Positions 46,442 to 58,929 of a stretch of 64,000 nucleotides of DNA are shown in pieces (the stretch's first letter is position 1; each line of letters begins with the position of its first letter). The notes under the pieces were generated by a model. That model was not told where the DNA came from. It did not search any database and saw only the letters and a program-made list of their open reading frames with translations. The stretch is from the NCBI RefSeq assembly GCF_964355755.1, contig NC_092674.1, positions 12,093,001 through 12,157,000 of the forward strand, given 5' to 3'. This DNA comes from Antedon mediterranea (Eukaryota > Echinodermata > Crinoidea > Comatulida > Antedonidae). A program made the position numbers and the translations under genes.

Positions 46442-49248
46442 GTCCAGTCCCTAAAGGGGAAAAAAGGGGTGGGATGTTACCAGACTGGATACAAATTTTT
46501 CAATATAGCAGTTTGGTAGAGAATAGTGTGGAGATGCCAAAACAAAGTTCCTGGAAATCTGATTTGACCTCTGTGACCTCTGACCTCAATTTTTATATTT
46601 TTCTATTATATAACTAAAAATCGCCATATCTTGACAACGCATGGACATTTTACATTAATTTTTTTTGTCAAAATGTTTAGAAGGTATGTATTCATATTCG
46701 TTACAATAAAAATTGTACAAAAATGGCCGCAAAGGCTTTATTTTTTAGTTTGACCTTTGATCTTAATTGCCAAATATCTCAATAACGCGCAATCCCAGAG
46801 ATTTGAGAATAGGCTCAAAATGTTATAAAAATAAATCTAATATTTAGTCTAATAGAAACTTTTTCAAAAAATTACCATAAATTAAGCTTTTTTGACCCTT
46901 GACCTCTAATGTTTGAGTATGTCGATATCTCGGTAACTGTTTGTCCTAAAAAGCTCAGTTTTGTGTCAAATTGTTCAGAATATACACATTTATATTTGCT
47001 CTAACATAATGTTTTGTCAGAATTCAATTGGAAATGTCAATTTGAGCTATGACCCATCGTTTTGCATATATTTAGCAACTAATAATCTATAAAAAAAAGA
47101 GAACGAGAGAGGCAGGGGAGGGGGTTGGGGTGGATGGAGAGACACATATTTGTCTACACTATAAAACTTTATGTGACAAAAAATTGTGATGCGCCTATAT
47201 ATAAACACGATGACATCATATCACTACCATATTTGGGGACATCACACCTTTTTTGTTAAACTAGTTTGATAGTGTAGACAAACATGTAAAAAATATGTGT
47301 CTTTCCATCACCCCAACAACTTCCCCATCTCTCGCTTTTCCAATGCTACTGCATGCATCTATACAAATCAAAATGGCCGGAATTGTACTGGAAAGTTTTT
47401 AGCTACATTTGAAAATAAGTCCCAGAGGATGGGTGTATTGTAATGTTATCAGAATTATTGCAATTGTTTGTAATGGGAAAGTTTCAAAACTACATTTGAA
47501 ATATTTGCTAATAATATCACATGCTATTAAAGATTAAAATTATTGTCTCCCTGACAAAGTAATTTTTGCAAATATTTTTGTTGAATATGCAATTTTAATA
47601 TAACGTAATAGTTATTTAATATTTCACCAAAAATTGAATTTAAAAAAAATGATATAGTGCATACCCAAAAAACTGTAATTCAAAGCAAAAACTAGGCTAG
47701 AAATCAATGTGGTTTTGGTTAAATTAACTGTTTATTTTGTCTTTTTATAAGTGATATTTACTCTATTTTTTAGATTATCTCTTTGATTGAACACTCTTCT
47801 AATTCAGTGAAGATCTTAAGTGTCTCCTTTCTTTACTAATCTTCCTTAACTTCTCTTTGGGCGATCGTAATCACTATTTGTTGAGGTATAAAAATTTCCT
47901 CTAAAATTGTAATGCCTGTTTTATTGAGTCAAATGATTTCTGATAATTTCTAAATCAAAGATTTGGTGATATTCATTTCATGTTATTTTAGTTGATTGAC
48001 AAACTGTATAAGATGGTCCTACTATATCTTGATTTATTTACTTCTAGTCGGTCTCTGATTTTATTTGTTGATTACTTTTGTAAATTAGTTTTGTACATGT
48101 GATAATGTTCGTTTGGTCGGTAATGGTTGATGTCAGTTTTGTCATGTTTTTGTGGATTAAAGTATATCATTGCTTTTCTTTATTTCTTCTGGTTTCAAAG
48201 ATTCTGTTCTGTATAGTGTTATGAGCTGGATGTGTTGGAGCTTTGTTTTCTTGCATTTGCCTTAAAGCCTCTTTCACTTTCTTTACAAGAATAGATGATT
48301 TTTTTCAGCATACTGCAAGCAATGAATCGGTAATTAGGTCATATGTTTTATGAGTATCAAAACGCATTGGTTAATTCTTCTTTTCTTTCTTTAAGATCTT
48401 GATTTTCTTTTTCTTTTTAAATGTTAATCAACTTTAAGTTTATCTAATTTTATGTTGATATTAAGTGTTGCTCTTACTGTGTAGGCCTATGCGATGGAAT
48501 TATATATTGAAATTAAATGAAAATTTAAGTTTAAAGAAAATTGTAAAAGGTAAACTAAATAGGATATTGAATGTAGCTCTGGTTCATTAAATCTATATTT
48601 TAGGTATATTATAATAAGTATGACACATGCACGCTTACGCAGTGTATCCTGGTCATACCTCAAACTGCGATAACTGGCATTTATAGTAAAAATATGATAA
48701 CATCTTCTATTAGAGCTAATAAACGTTTACATTCTGAACAATTTGACACCAAATTTAACTTTTTATGACATTTGGTTACAGAGATACAGACATATTCAAA
48801 CATTTAAGGTCAAAGGTCAGTAAATGACATTTCCTGTGAATTTGGAAGAACATGTTTAATTAGAGTATATATAAATATGCTCTTAACAGTTTGAAACAAA
48901 TTTCAAGAAATTTTGACCAGTAGTTATTGAGATATAGTAAACCGAAGTAAAAGGTCAAAACATTCAGAAATCACATTTCCGGTCGTTTTTTTGAAAAAAG
49001 TTCTATTAGAGCAAATATAAATATGTACCCTCTGATCTATTTGACACAAATATCATTTCAATTGTCAAACCCGTTGCCGAGATATGGCTGTTTAAGATAG
49101 AAATATAAAAATTGAGGTCAAAGGTCACAGAGGTCAAATCAGATTTCCAGTAACTTTGTTTTGGTATCTCCATATTATGTTCTATCAACATGCCAAAGGG
49201 CACACTTGTATCCACTATGGTAACATCATTTCCCCTTAGGGACCGGAC
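46442..49248. mobile_element. 2.8-kb TA-flanked element with ~600-bp arms and DR1-like motifs
   Basis: Ends GTCCAGTCCCTAAAGGGG and CCCCTTAGGGACCGGAC are inverted, with TA at 46440-46441 and 49249-49250. The inverted similarity extends through the arms (about 46442-47050 and 48660-49248). Both carry the ~120-base unit of the 11.6-kb element, including GACCTCTGTGACCTCTGACC and its inverse GAGGTCAAAGGTCACAGAGG. The 1.6-kb centre holds a nested MITE (47104-47334). From 47335 to 48650 I see no coding sequence. Confidence 0.65.
47104..47334. mobile_element. 231-bp MITE nested in the 2.8-kb element
   Basis: Inverted ends of about 60 bp: CGAGAGAGGCAGGGGAGGGG then GAGACACATATTTGTCTACA at the left; TGTCTTTCCATCACCCCAAC then CCCCATCTCTCG at the right. 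The core matches 26571-26735. Confidence 0.75.
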
Positions 49249-49729
49249 TAAGAGGGCGTATGTAAATAGCATCCATGTTATAAGTTGCGCTTTGAAGACA
49301 TGTGTTCTAGAGTTCGGATTCTAATGTCTTATTTGTGCCGAGATCGTATGTAACGTTCTAAACTAGTAGGCCGCACATTGTTTGTAAGTTGTTGGAGTAT
49401 TATATTACAATAATTAGAATTATATGAACCACAGTAGTGGCCTAGATTATTAAAGGCCGGTGCACACCGAACGCGAAGCAGTGAATTTCGCGTTAAAAAG
49501 TGACGCACGCGGCAGGCGACGGACGCTTCCAGTGTGAACATACAAGCGAACAGTGTACGATAGTCGAATTTCAACTTCACCGCGTTGAAAACGACAGCAG
49601 CGAAGGCTTCGCACGTGAATTTTCAAAAGTTGAACCTTGGTCAACTTTTTGAGGCGTCGCGAGCGCGGTTCTCGTTCGTCAACCAATCAGAAGTCAGGAA
49701 TATCCAGCGAAGACACCGACGGCAAAAAA

Positions 49730-49921
49730 ATGGTGGCTGACGAGCGACGTCTTATGGAAATACTTTGTCATTACCCTTCTTGTCTTTACGATAAGGGAAG
49801 TAAGTCATACACAGACAGAAACATAAGGATTAATGCATGAAGATAATAATTTCAGACAAACATCTGTGTAGAAAAATGCCAGAAAAACTAGGCCTAAAAC
49901 GCGTCAGAGATCAATTTGTAA
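49730..49921 (+). pseudogene. MADF-domain exon of the Harbinger-like element, frameshifted
   Basis: It starts at ATG 49730: MVADERRLMEILCHYPSCLY, then SKSYTDRNIRINA, a good match to the MADF DNA-binding domain that accompanies PIF/Harbinger transposases. At 49840 a base is missing where Trp is expected. Downstream codons in the shifted frame resume the domain (KLGLKRVRDQFVK) up to a donor GTGAGT at about 49922. This disabled protein would have bound the transposon ends. Confidence 0.6.
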
Positions 49922-50201
49922 AGTGAGTTGGCAAGCCTTCTATTTCTAGCCTACCTATGCCTAGGTTTAGGCTATACTAGGGCCTAGCTAGGCCTACCTA
50001 GCCTAGGCTACATATACCCTAGTAGGCTAGGCCATGCCAAGTAGTACTTACAGGCCTACATAATACTTACTAATCCCTACTAGTCTACTATGTGCTAGGC
50101 TAGGTCTATGCCTAGCCTACTTATTATTAATTAATATTTATAGGCCAGTTGATTTAGTGTTGTAAGGCTAGGATAGGCCTACTGTTGTTTTTGTTTCTTT
50201 T

Positions 50202-51620
50202 AATTAGGTCAATTAGATGAACATTGATAAATGGGATCCTTCAGGCTATTGCCAGCGTTACAAACTCCACCAATGACCAAGCTAGTAGTTTAAGCGGCCA
50301 GTATTATTATTGCCATGGAATTAAGAGCAATTGCTCCTCAAAAACGTGGACTGGCAATTATGAGGCTGATACAGGTTTGTATAGACTTTTTTCAAATGGG
50401 TATGTCAGTTGGTGACATACATTGGCCAGAAAAAAATGATTTGAGCAATATGCCTTACTATAGCAATTTTTTAATACTTGTTTCATTTTTTTTAAATAGA
50501 AAATGGAAGAGATTAAGGAGGAGTTGGACTGTAACTAGTATTTATTAAGTGGTTATACAGTAGAAGGAAAGCTGAACTGAATGTCTTTTTTTAGCAATAG
50601 AGAACACATGGAAATATATTATGTATATGTTTTGTTTTACTCCAATAATAAAAAAAATAGTCAAATTTGCTGCCAGCTAATGGAATTTTTTTTATTTTAT
50701 AAGTGAAAACATAAGTTTTTTGGTTTTTTTTTCTATGTAAGTGATTAACTTTGTTAAAACTACAAAATGGCCTATTCAAATTTATTTTAATCATCTTCAT
50801 TTTTCATGATTCTATGGGACAATACATCTTTAAGTTTAGTGTCATTTTTTGGACAAGATATATTGTCTTCCTGAAAACATAATTTAAAACATTTTCGTTG
50901 TGTGTAATACAGTATAACACTTTAGGGTTAGTTATTCACTTTTAACAATAATAATATTTCTTCAATTTAAATTTTTTTTGGGATGATACATTTTAAATTT
51001 ATTATTTTGATATTATTTTGCGAAAGTATTCAGGAGTAGTAAAAAAGAAAATCTGGTTGATATTTAATGATACCTTTAAAAACAATGATTCACTATTTCA
51101 ATAAGTGTATTTATGTGAAAAAAAAAAGTCATACAGATAATATACAGTGTAAATATGAGTTTGGGATATTTATTACATTTAATCAAATGAGAAAAAAAAC
51201 TGTATGTTTTGTCATGAATAATATAATATTTAATAAATAATTAGAAAATGAATGTGAAAACTTTACATTAATATATATGCCTATAGTTTATATTTGAAAG
51301 TGACAAACCCATGAAGATTTCCAGTTCGTGTTTATATATATATATATATATATGTATATAAATGTTTTATATGGTTATAATAACCTCTGTTAGATATTTG
51401 TAACACCACTAATAAATACAGTCAGCAGATCACATGTACATGTAATCAACATGCAATAAATGCTTTAATTCTTGTAACTGTATTGATATTGGATACATCT
51501 TCTTCTGTCCTTGTGATATATACATACATTCATGTACATTTCAGGCTTTGGAGAAGGATAACATTTTCCCACCAAAACCAAACACTGTGATTGGTGTAAC
51601 CAGGGAAGAGTTAAATTACA
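50202..51620 (+). other. Exon-like remnants inside the Harbinger-like element
   Basis: Short open stretches at 50224-50415 and 51545-51640 follow AG acceptors (ATTAG, TTTCAG). The second reads ALEKDNIFPPKPNTVIG. I could not assign either to a family. MITE pieces lie between them. Confidence 0.25.
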
Positions 51621-52034
51621 TTTTAACTCTTCTCTGGTTAAACTTGCATAGCAAATACTTCAGAGTCATCTTCTCTGATTATTTTAAATGTAGCATTGTA
51701 TTGGCCAACCCACTATCTCCTAGGCTTAGCAATCGCGACGAATCAGCACATCGTGACGCGTTTAGTGGGAACCGACAAAAAAAACTAATAGACGCATGAC
51801 AATTCAACTTTCAAAGCGATCCGTCGAATGACGCGTGACGCATGACGCTTCGCGGCTTCGCGTTCGGTGTGCGCCGGCCTTAATGCTATACTACATTGTG
51901 GTCGTAGGCCTATGCCTGCGTAGATTGATTTATGAATCGTATACGATCGCTCGAACAGCATGGCGATAAACACGAGTCTCCGTGTAGGTCACAGTGCATA
52001 TCGGCCGCCAGTCATTTCGGCCGCCGGTTATGAA

Positions 52035-53993
52035 ACGCCTAAAATCATGAAACGCCAAAAAGGACAAAATATGTATTGTTCATTTCGGCCGCCACAATCG
52101 TCAATATTGTTAATGTATGGCACGCCTCAATTATAAAAAATGGTGTATACACATGTGCCTATCGCCTGAATAGACGTGCGTATTCAAACAGCAAGCAGCA
52201 ATCAACAAAAACGATCATACTTTTTGATTTGTATAGAGTTGCGCTATTTTACTATCATTCGCCGGCTTCTTCTTGACTGAGCCCAACCCCAACCAATTAG
52301 ATATAATTATATCAGGCATATAATAATTTACCTCTATTTATATGTATTGTAATTATTATATTATATAGGGAATGTACGTCTGTCCTTTATTATGCAAACA
52401 ATTACGTAAAAGAGAACAATTTATATAAAAACAATAATTGTTACAATGTATAGCCCGTAAAGCCAGCGTATCCATGTTTATACTTATGCATACTGTGTGG
52501 CAGATTATATCATGTCGTTAACAACATAACCTACTATTCGATCACCTAATTTTATTTTTTTATTTTATTTACATCCGTTATGTAGGATAATATTAAGTGT
52601 ATAATAATAATTGTTGAGACAAATCACGTGTATACTTTTATTTCTAATGTTATGTTTAAAATAGTTGTTAGTAAAAATGATCATTATATGCGGATGGTTA
52701 AAAGGCGAGTTACTGAAATAAACCCCCGAATAAGCCGTATTGGGGGAGATGCGCTTTCTATGATCGTGCAGCTGTTTCCTCTAACAATGCGTTATTTTGC
52801 TGACGGGGTTTCCCCTTTTTAAAAAGCACGCACTTGTTAGCGTGTCAAATCATGGACAAAACACGTACGATCGTAGTCCATGGCCAGGTAAAGATGACGT
52901 CTATTACTAATAACCATACTTTTAAAACGTCTATATGCCTCCTGCACGTGTTTTTGTGAAACGATGTATATAATTTACGTATACTGTACGTCGATACTAT
53001 AGATTTTAATTTGAAAAATATCTTTTATTTCTTTATTTACAATAATCATTTAATGTAAATAATTAAGTAAGTAGTCTCACATAACATCCACACGACGTTC
53101 GTAAATATAAATGTTTAAATATCAGTACCTCTTTGAGAATCGTGCCCACCTTTATTATCCATACATTATTCTCACATCTATCATTGTACATCATAGACCT
53201 ACTGTAGGGCTGGTAGATTGATTTATAACGGAATATTATCTATATATTTTATTATTATCCTAAACCATGCTCACGTCAGAGTGGCGGATATCGGATGCAA
53301 AAATCATCATCATGCATCAAATTCCTTTATTGCATAAGCCTCATTGAGCTGGTATCCACTTGCAGGTATAAAACGAGTTTTGTAATTAACTGTGATTAAA
53401 AAATACGCAATAGGCACGTCTACTTGTTTAACTATTAAATTATTATTTATTTTCAAAACCTTAAACAACGTCATGCTAAAAGAACACATTACAATTCATT
53501 AAAACCTGTAAGATAAAATGGAAACACAAATTATTTATAAATAATGAGATAAATATTTATATTTACTGTACTTAAAAAATAACGATCGAGGTTTAAAAAA
53601 ATGTCAAACAGTATTATTAGAAATTTCAATATTCAAAATTAACTAAAAACATAATGAACGTTTTCATTAAAAATGTATCTAATGCGCCATATACAAATTA
53701 GCGCGACCAAAATAAAACGCGACCGATATCAAACGTAACTAATAGGATAAAAAGCGTATCTAGCGGCGCTCCATACCAAATACCGGATGTTTATTTTATC
53801 GCAACCGATTTCAAACGCGATCGATTTCATCTGACACCATTTACACACGTCTATTCAGACGATAGGCACATGTATACACCCTTTTTGACAATTAAGGCGT
53901 GCCATACGTTATTAACAATAATAATTGACGATTCTGGCGGCCGAAATGAACAATACATATTTTGTCTTTTTTGGCGTTTCATGATTTTGGGCC
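52035..53993. mobile_element. ~2-kb element with long inverted repeats and CGGCCGCC boxes
   Basis: Left arm about 52035-52190 and right arm about 53845-53993 are inverted copies of each other. Shared phrases are AAATCATGAAACGCCAAAAA, CATTTCGGCCGCCA, TATGGCACGCCT.AATT, and TGCCTATCG.CTGAATAGAC. The middle shows no recognisable protein; it includes a short GCGACCGAT..CAAACG repeat near 53705-53825. Target duplication was not resolved. Confidence 0.65.
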
Positions 53994-54211
53994 TGTTCTA
54001 TTTTGTATGCCGAACCTATAGAAGTAGTCACGTCCGTATGAGGGCGCGGTTGATTATTTGATATCTTTATTTACTATGTTCTTTAGGCATGTACACCTCC
54101 GTAAGAGGGCGCTACGTTTGATCTGTTTTGCAGATAGTTTTATATTTATGTTATGTTTATTATTACTATTTGGAGCTGGACTTAAGTATGCTTAATTTCA
54201 GTTCACCCTGT

Positions 54212-54730
54212 TTATGGCTGAATTTGCTGTATTAAAGAGTCAGTCAACAAGTGATTGTGTTGCAGTCGTGGATTGGGTTTATCTACTGAATAGCGAGTTT
54301 GACGGTTCAAGCTTGTGAGGTCAGCACAATGCTCAAGGAATTGAGAATTTGTGCATAAACGCATTATGCGCTTTTGTTTGCGATAAACAGTTTCAAGGCG
54401 ACAGTTATTGTGGTCAGCCCAAATCAAGCTACAGTATTGAATATGAGGAAGGACTAGAGTCTTGTATAAGGACGATAGAACATTGACATGTAAAATTGGT
54501 TTTAGGTTAAAAAGAATACCAGAATATTTTGAAACTAAGTTTGCAATATGGATTGTATGTTGATTCCAGGTTAAGCATTCGTCCATTATTACACCAAGAA
54601 ATTTACAACTAGTTACACGAGAGATGTTATTATTATCAATGAAAATGTTAAGGTCACTGTAAACACGGTTACTATATTTGTTCTTAAAAATCATATAATA
54701 TAATAATAATAATAATAAATACTTCATTTT
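54212..54730 (-). pseudogene. LINE RT C-terminal fragment
   Basis: Minus-strand codons read CKFLGVIMDECLTWNQHT, then LYKTLVLPHIQYCSLIWADH and YRKQKRIMRLCTNS. This is the conserved region after the RT catalytic core of CR1/Jockey-like LINEs. It is truncated at both ends. Confidence 0.75.
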
Positions 54731-54779
54731 AACACGGAAAAGCATTTTAAAAATAACAAATTAGAGAACTAAATTAGAT

Positions 54780-56130
54780 TAAGGAAGAGAATATATAAAT
54801 TAGATATGATGAATCTATTATGTTTTTTTTGTTTTTGTTTTTTTTGTTTTTTTTTCTTGCTACTATATTGTAAATATGTATACCTTGATGATTTGAAAAC
54901 AAAAAGACAAAATGTGAAAAGCTTTTTATAGATTGATGATAAAAAAATGATGAAGGATAAGAATGTTTAGGTATAAGTGGTGAAGTGTATTCATCAAAGC
55001 TTTCATATAGGTATATATATGTAATATGCACATTCTTACTGCATGTGGAATTTTGAAATGATAAAATTGTTAAAAAGAAAAAAAAAATTTCTAATTTTTT
55101 TAATGGATCATTAAACATAAATGTTGTTAAATGATAATGTATGTATAAAAAAATAATAGAATAAATAATAAGTAAAAAGTAAAAAATTGAATGAACCCAC
55201 ATAAGAAAAAAAAAAGTTAAATAAAACTTTGATGGGTTATACTGTAGATGCAAAAAAGAATAATCTGTTGGAAATAAATTTTGTAAACATTTAAAGATCA
55301 AAAAAATCAATGTTACAGGATGAGGAAAATATAATGTTAACAGTAAAAAGTTAGTAAGTAATTAGTATAACAGAGAATATGCATTGTTTAAATGAAAATA
55401 TGTTTGCATAGATAAATCCAAAGAAAAATAAAATGGGACAAACCCATGGGATGGATTTATTAAACATAAACGTATTATATTTGTATGAAATAAATATGCA
55501 TGTAGATGAAAAAAAAAAACAACTATGTAAGAAAAAATAAGCTTTGTTAATGAAAATGTGTTGTATAAACAAAATAATATATGGAAATAGTTTTTTAAAG
55601 AAAATAAGTAAAAAAAAAGTGGAATGAATCCACATAAGAGAAGAAAGTAAAAAAGTTAAATGAAAATGTAAGAAGTTATAGATGCAAAAAAAGGATAATC
55701 TGCTGGAAATAAAAGTTTTTTAAACATTAAAGAACAAAAATATTAATATTAATGTTAAAGGATGAGAACAATATTATGTTAACAGTAAACATTTAGTAAG
55801 TAATGAGTATAACAGAGAATATGCATTGTTAAATGAAAATGTGGTAGATGAAAAAAACAAAAACAACTATGTAAGAAAAAAATAAGCTTTTTAATGAAAA
55901 TGTGTTACAGATAATATGTATAAAAAGAGGAAGTTATGTAATCAATGTGATAATATGTAAACAAATGAATAAAACTCTTTAAATAAGTACAGTATAATGT
56001 AAACAGATGATTAAACAAACATTGTAAATATAATGATATGTATAGTGTATAGTGAAAAATATATGTAAAGAGAACAGTTGTATGGAAATAAAAGTGGGAT
56101 GAACCCACATAAGATGAAAAAAAAATTAGA
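54780..56130. repeat. A/T-rich ~450-bp tandem units, probably LINE 3' UTR
   Basis: The phrase GAATGAACCCACATAAGA (or variants) recurs at 55189, 55623 and 56098. A longer block (GATGCAAAAAA...GTTAACAGTAAA...GAGAATATGCATTG) is shared by about 55240-55395 and 55680-55835. The period is 434-475 bases. Open frames here are low-complexity artefacts. Confidence 0.65.
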
Positions 56131-56149
56131 AAACAAAAATATATGAACA

Positions 56150-56390
56150 GAAACCTTAATTACATTTATGCTAAGAGTACAAAATAAATAATAAATCACA
56201 CCAATAATTTTTTTAAAGTATTTGAATTTGTGGCATTTTGCATTGGTTTTTTTTAGAGTATTCCATAAACTAGCACCATGATATGAAAAACTTTTTTTTT
56301 TATATTCTGTTTTGGGTTTATCCAATTTTAATACATCCTTTGATCTTGTATTGTATGGGTCAAAGGTCACAAAATAGAATTTTCGGTCAT
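56150..56390 (-). pseudogene. LINE C-terminal end fragment
   Basis: Minus-strand codons read DPYNTRSKDVLKLDKPKTEY, then SFSYHGASLWNTLKKTN. NTRSK followed by SFxYxGAxLWNxL is the C-terminal signature of CR1/Jockey-like LINEs. The tandem array at lower coordinates may be its 3' UTR. Confidence 0.7.
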
Positions 56391-56640
56391 GTTTCAACAA
56401 AATGTTTAAAAAGGGTAAATAGAAATATGTATGTTCTGAACATTTTGACACCAATATCAAGACTCTGTGATTTGCAGTTACGTAGATATATAAACGTCAT
56501 GCCGTATATGTCAAAGGTCACAAAATAGAATTTCCGGTCATGTTTCAACAAAATGTTCAAAAGTGTAAATATAAACATATATATTTTGAACAATTTGACA
56601 CCAAATACAGCTGTCTACTACAAGCGGTTACCGATTTTCA
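56340..56640. repeat. Fragment of the TA-element DR1-like repeat
   Basis: It contains GGGTCAAAGGTCACAAAAT, TTTTCGGTCATGTTTCAACA, GAACATTTTGACACCAATAT, and a second round (GTCAAAGGTCACAAAATAG, TTTGACACCAAATACAG, ACAAGCGGTTACCGA). That is two ~155-base units of the family at 11.6 and 46.4 kb. Confidence 0.65.
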
Positions 56641-57075
56641 AAAATTGGCGGCCATCTTTTTTAACGTCAAATTTTGAACCTTTGCGGTAGTCCGATTTTG
56701 GTAAACTTTTGATATATTTTTTTTTAGACCATTTTTTATTGTAATTCATCAAAAAACATTTTCTTGCAATTTTTTGGGGTAATGAAACAGTTTGACTCGA
56801 CTAACAGTACTGCCGGCTTTGCGTAGTTCAACAAATTAATTGATCTTAAAAAGGATGTAGAAGGATGTATTCTCATTCTGTACAGTACGGAAGTTCATTT
56901 GCATATAAAAGGGTGTCTCCTGTCAAACGTAATTGTTGTTCTCACCTACTACACTAGCTGTATTAAACAACACAATTAAGTAACAATCTATGCCATTTGC
57001 ATACTGTATGCAAATGGAATAGATTGCAGCATACAGATGACAGGATGTCCCCTGTAAATCGCGTATTGATACGTA

Positions 57076-58929
57076 CGCCCGTATTCTTAAACCGGACTTT
57101 AGTCGTAGTTCAAGCTAAAACTAAAAAAATGACGTCATTTTAATTCATAAACCGAACTTCAACTAAATCACCGACTAACGCCCGTATTCTTAAACCGGAC
57201 TTTAGTCGTAGTTCGAGCTAAAACTAAAAAAATGACGTCATTTTAATTCATAAACCGAACTTCAACTAAATCACCGACTAAATCAGGCCAACCTCGACTA
57301 AATCGAGACGGATTTTGATCGATTTTTTTAGTCCTGGAGAGGGCAGACTAAATGGTCGACTAAATGGTTTTTAAACGAAGTTTATAAAAAACGTAACAGT
57401 CATTGAGTTGTTATATTGGCCAGATATTGAAGAATGAAATATCTATATTTATATTAGCTTAATTAAATATACATTGGTATAAATTATAATAATGAAAATC
57501 ATCTTTATTTACAACTGTATACAAATTACATTATTTTCTTCGCGCAAGTCCAACTTGAGCTACGTCACGCCATAGCGACAATGGGAGATGCGGCAATTCA
57601 CCACGCGATGGAATGTTTAGGGGGCCTAGCGCTTTCTTGTCACGCTATGAAGTGCGTGGTTCGTGGCGATCATACTTTGTTGGGGGCCTAGAAAAAATAA
57701 AAGTTACCGTACCGCCATGGTTCCTAAATATATTTTTAAGATTTTATTTGTTGTTAATCAAATATACTTCACTGTTAAATTATTACTGATATTGTTCTAA
57801 TAATTAACGATTAAAATTATTTTTCATGTATATAGTCCTGATGCGTAAAAAGTGTTGTAAGAAATGGAAAGTGATATCAATGCGCAAAATTTCGTCTGCT
57901 CCTCAAATACTCTCTTGTCATTGGCCAATGTATAGCCTTTGTTACCCAGACGTGTGCAACTCGACTAAAAGCTCGACTTCATTAAGTCGAACTGCAAACT
58001 TCGACTACTTCGTTTTTTAATCGAATTTGAAGTAATAGCTCGAACTACGACTTTTCCAAGTCGAACTTTGAACTACGACTAAAGTCCGGTTTAAGAATAC
58101 GGGCGTAAATCAGGCCAACCTCGACTAAATCGAGACGGATTTTGATCGATTTTTTTAGTCCTAGAGGGGGCAGACTAAATGGTCGACTAAATGGTTTTTA
58201 AACGATGTTTATAAAAAAACGTAACAGTCATTGAGTTGTTATATTGGCCAGATATTGAAGAATGAAATATCTATATTTATATTAGCTTAATTAAATATAC
58301 ATTGGTATAAATTATAATAATGGAAATCATCTTTATTTACAACTGTATACAAATTACATTATTTTCTTCGCGCAAGTCCTACTTGAGCTACGTCACGCCA
58401 TAGCGACAATGGGAGATGCGGCAATTCACCACGCGATGGAATGTTTAGGGGGCCTAGCGCTTTCTTGTCACGCTATGAAGTGCGTGGTTCGTGGCGATCA
58501 TACTTTGTAGCCTAGAAAATATAAAAGTTACCGTACCGCCATGGTTCCTAAATATATTTTTAAGATTTTATTTGTTGTTAATCAAATATACTTCACTGTT
58601 AAATTAATACTGATATTGTTCTAATAATTAACGATTAAAATTATTTTTCATGTATATAGTCTTGATGCGTAAAAAGTGTTGTAAGAAATGGAAAGTGATA
58701 TCAATGCGCAAAATTTCGTCTGCTCCTCAAATACTCTCTTGTCATTGGCCAATGTATAGCCTTTGTTACCCAGACGTGTGCAACTCGACTAAAAGCTCGA
58801 CTTCATTAAGTCGAACTGCAAACTTCGACTACTTCGTTTTTGAATCGAATTTGAAGTAATAGCTCGAACTACGACTTTTTCAAGTCGAACTTCGAACTAC
58901 GACTAAAGTCCGGTTTAAGAATACGGGCG
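57076..58929. mobile_element. MITE-type element (outer copy, ~924 bp) split by a sibling
   Basis: Ends CGCCCGTATTCTTAAACCGG and CCGGTTTAAGAATACGGGCG. The outer copy is 57076-57178 plus 58109-58929. It is interrupted by the inner copy at the motif CACCGAC-TAA-ATCAGG. Flanking triplets are GTA and TTA. The 3-bp target preference (TWA) hints at PIF/Harbinger or ISL2EU. No transposase is present. Confidence 0.8.
57179..58105. mobile_element. Inner copy (927 bp) of the same element, TAA duplication
   Basis: It has the same ends as the outer copy and near-identical sequence, differing by few substitutions and small indels. TAA at 57176-57178 and 58106-58108 is the target duplication, lying within the outer copy. 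The short plus-strand frame shared by both copies (57826-58020 and 58650-58859) carries no recognised domain. Confidence 0.85.

Larger units (their letters stand above)
49454..51880. mobile_element. PIF/Harbinger-like DNA transposon, defective
   Basis: Left end AGGCCGGTGCACACCGAACG and right end CGTTCGGTGTGCGCCGGCCT are inverted repeats. TAA duplicates on both sides (49451-49453, 51881-51883); the 3-bp TWA duplication is typical of PIF/Harbinger. The 2427-bp interior holds a broken MADF exon (49730-49921), other exon-like fragments, and two pieces of the TTAA MITE family (50625-50829, 50853-51000). No DDE transposase was recognised. Confidence 0.8.

Noticed and set aside
54774-56108. Several long Phe/Tyr/Leu-rich minus-strand frames
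   Set aside because: Low-complexity translations of A/T-rich tandem repeats.
57826-58859. Duplicated 64-69 codon frames as a gene pair
   Set aside because: Both lie at the same position in two copies of one MITE, so their duplication reflects the transposon.
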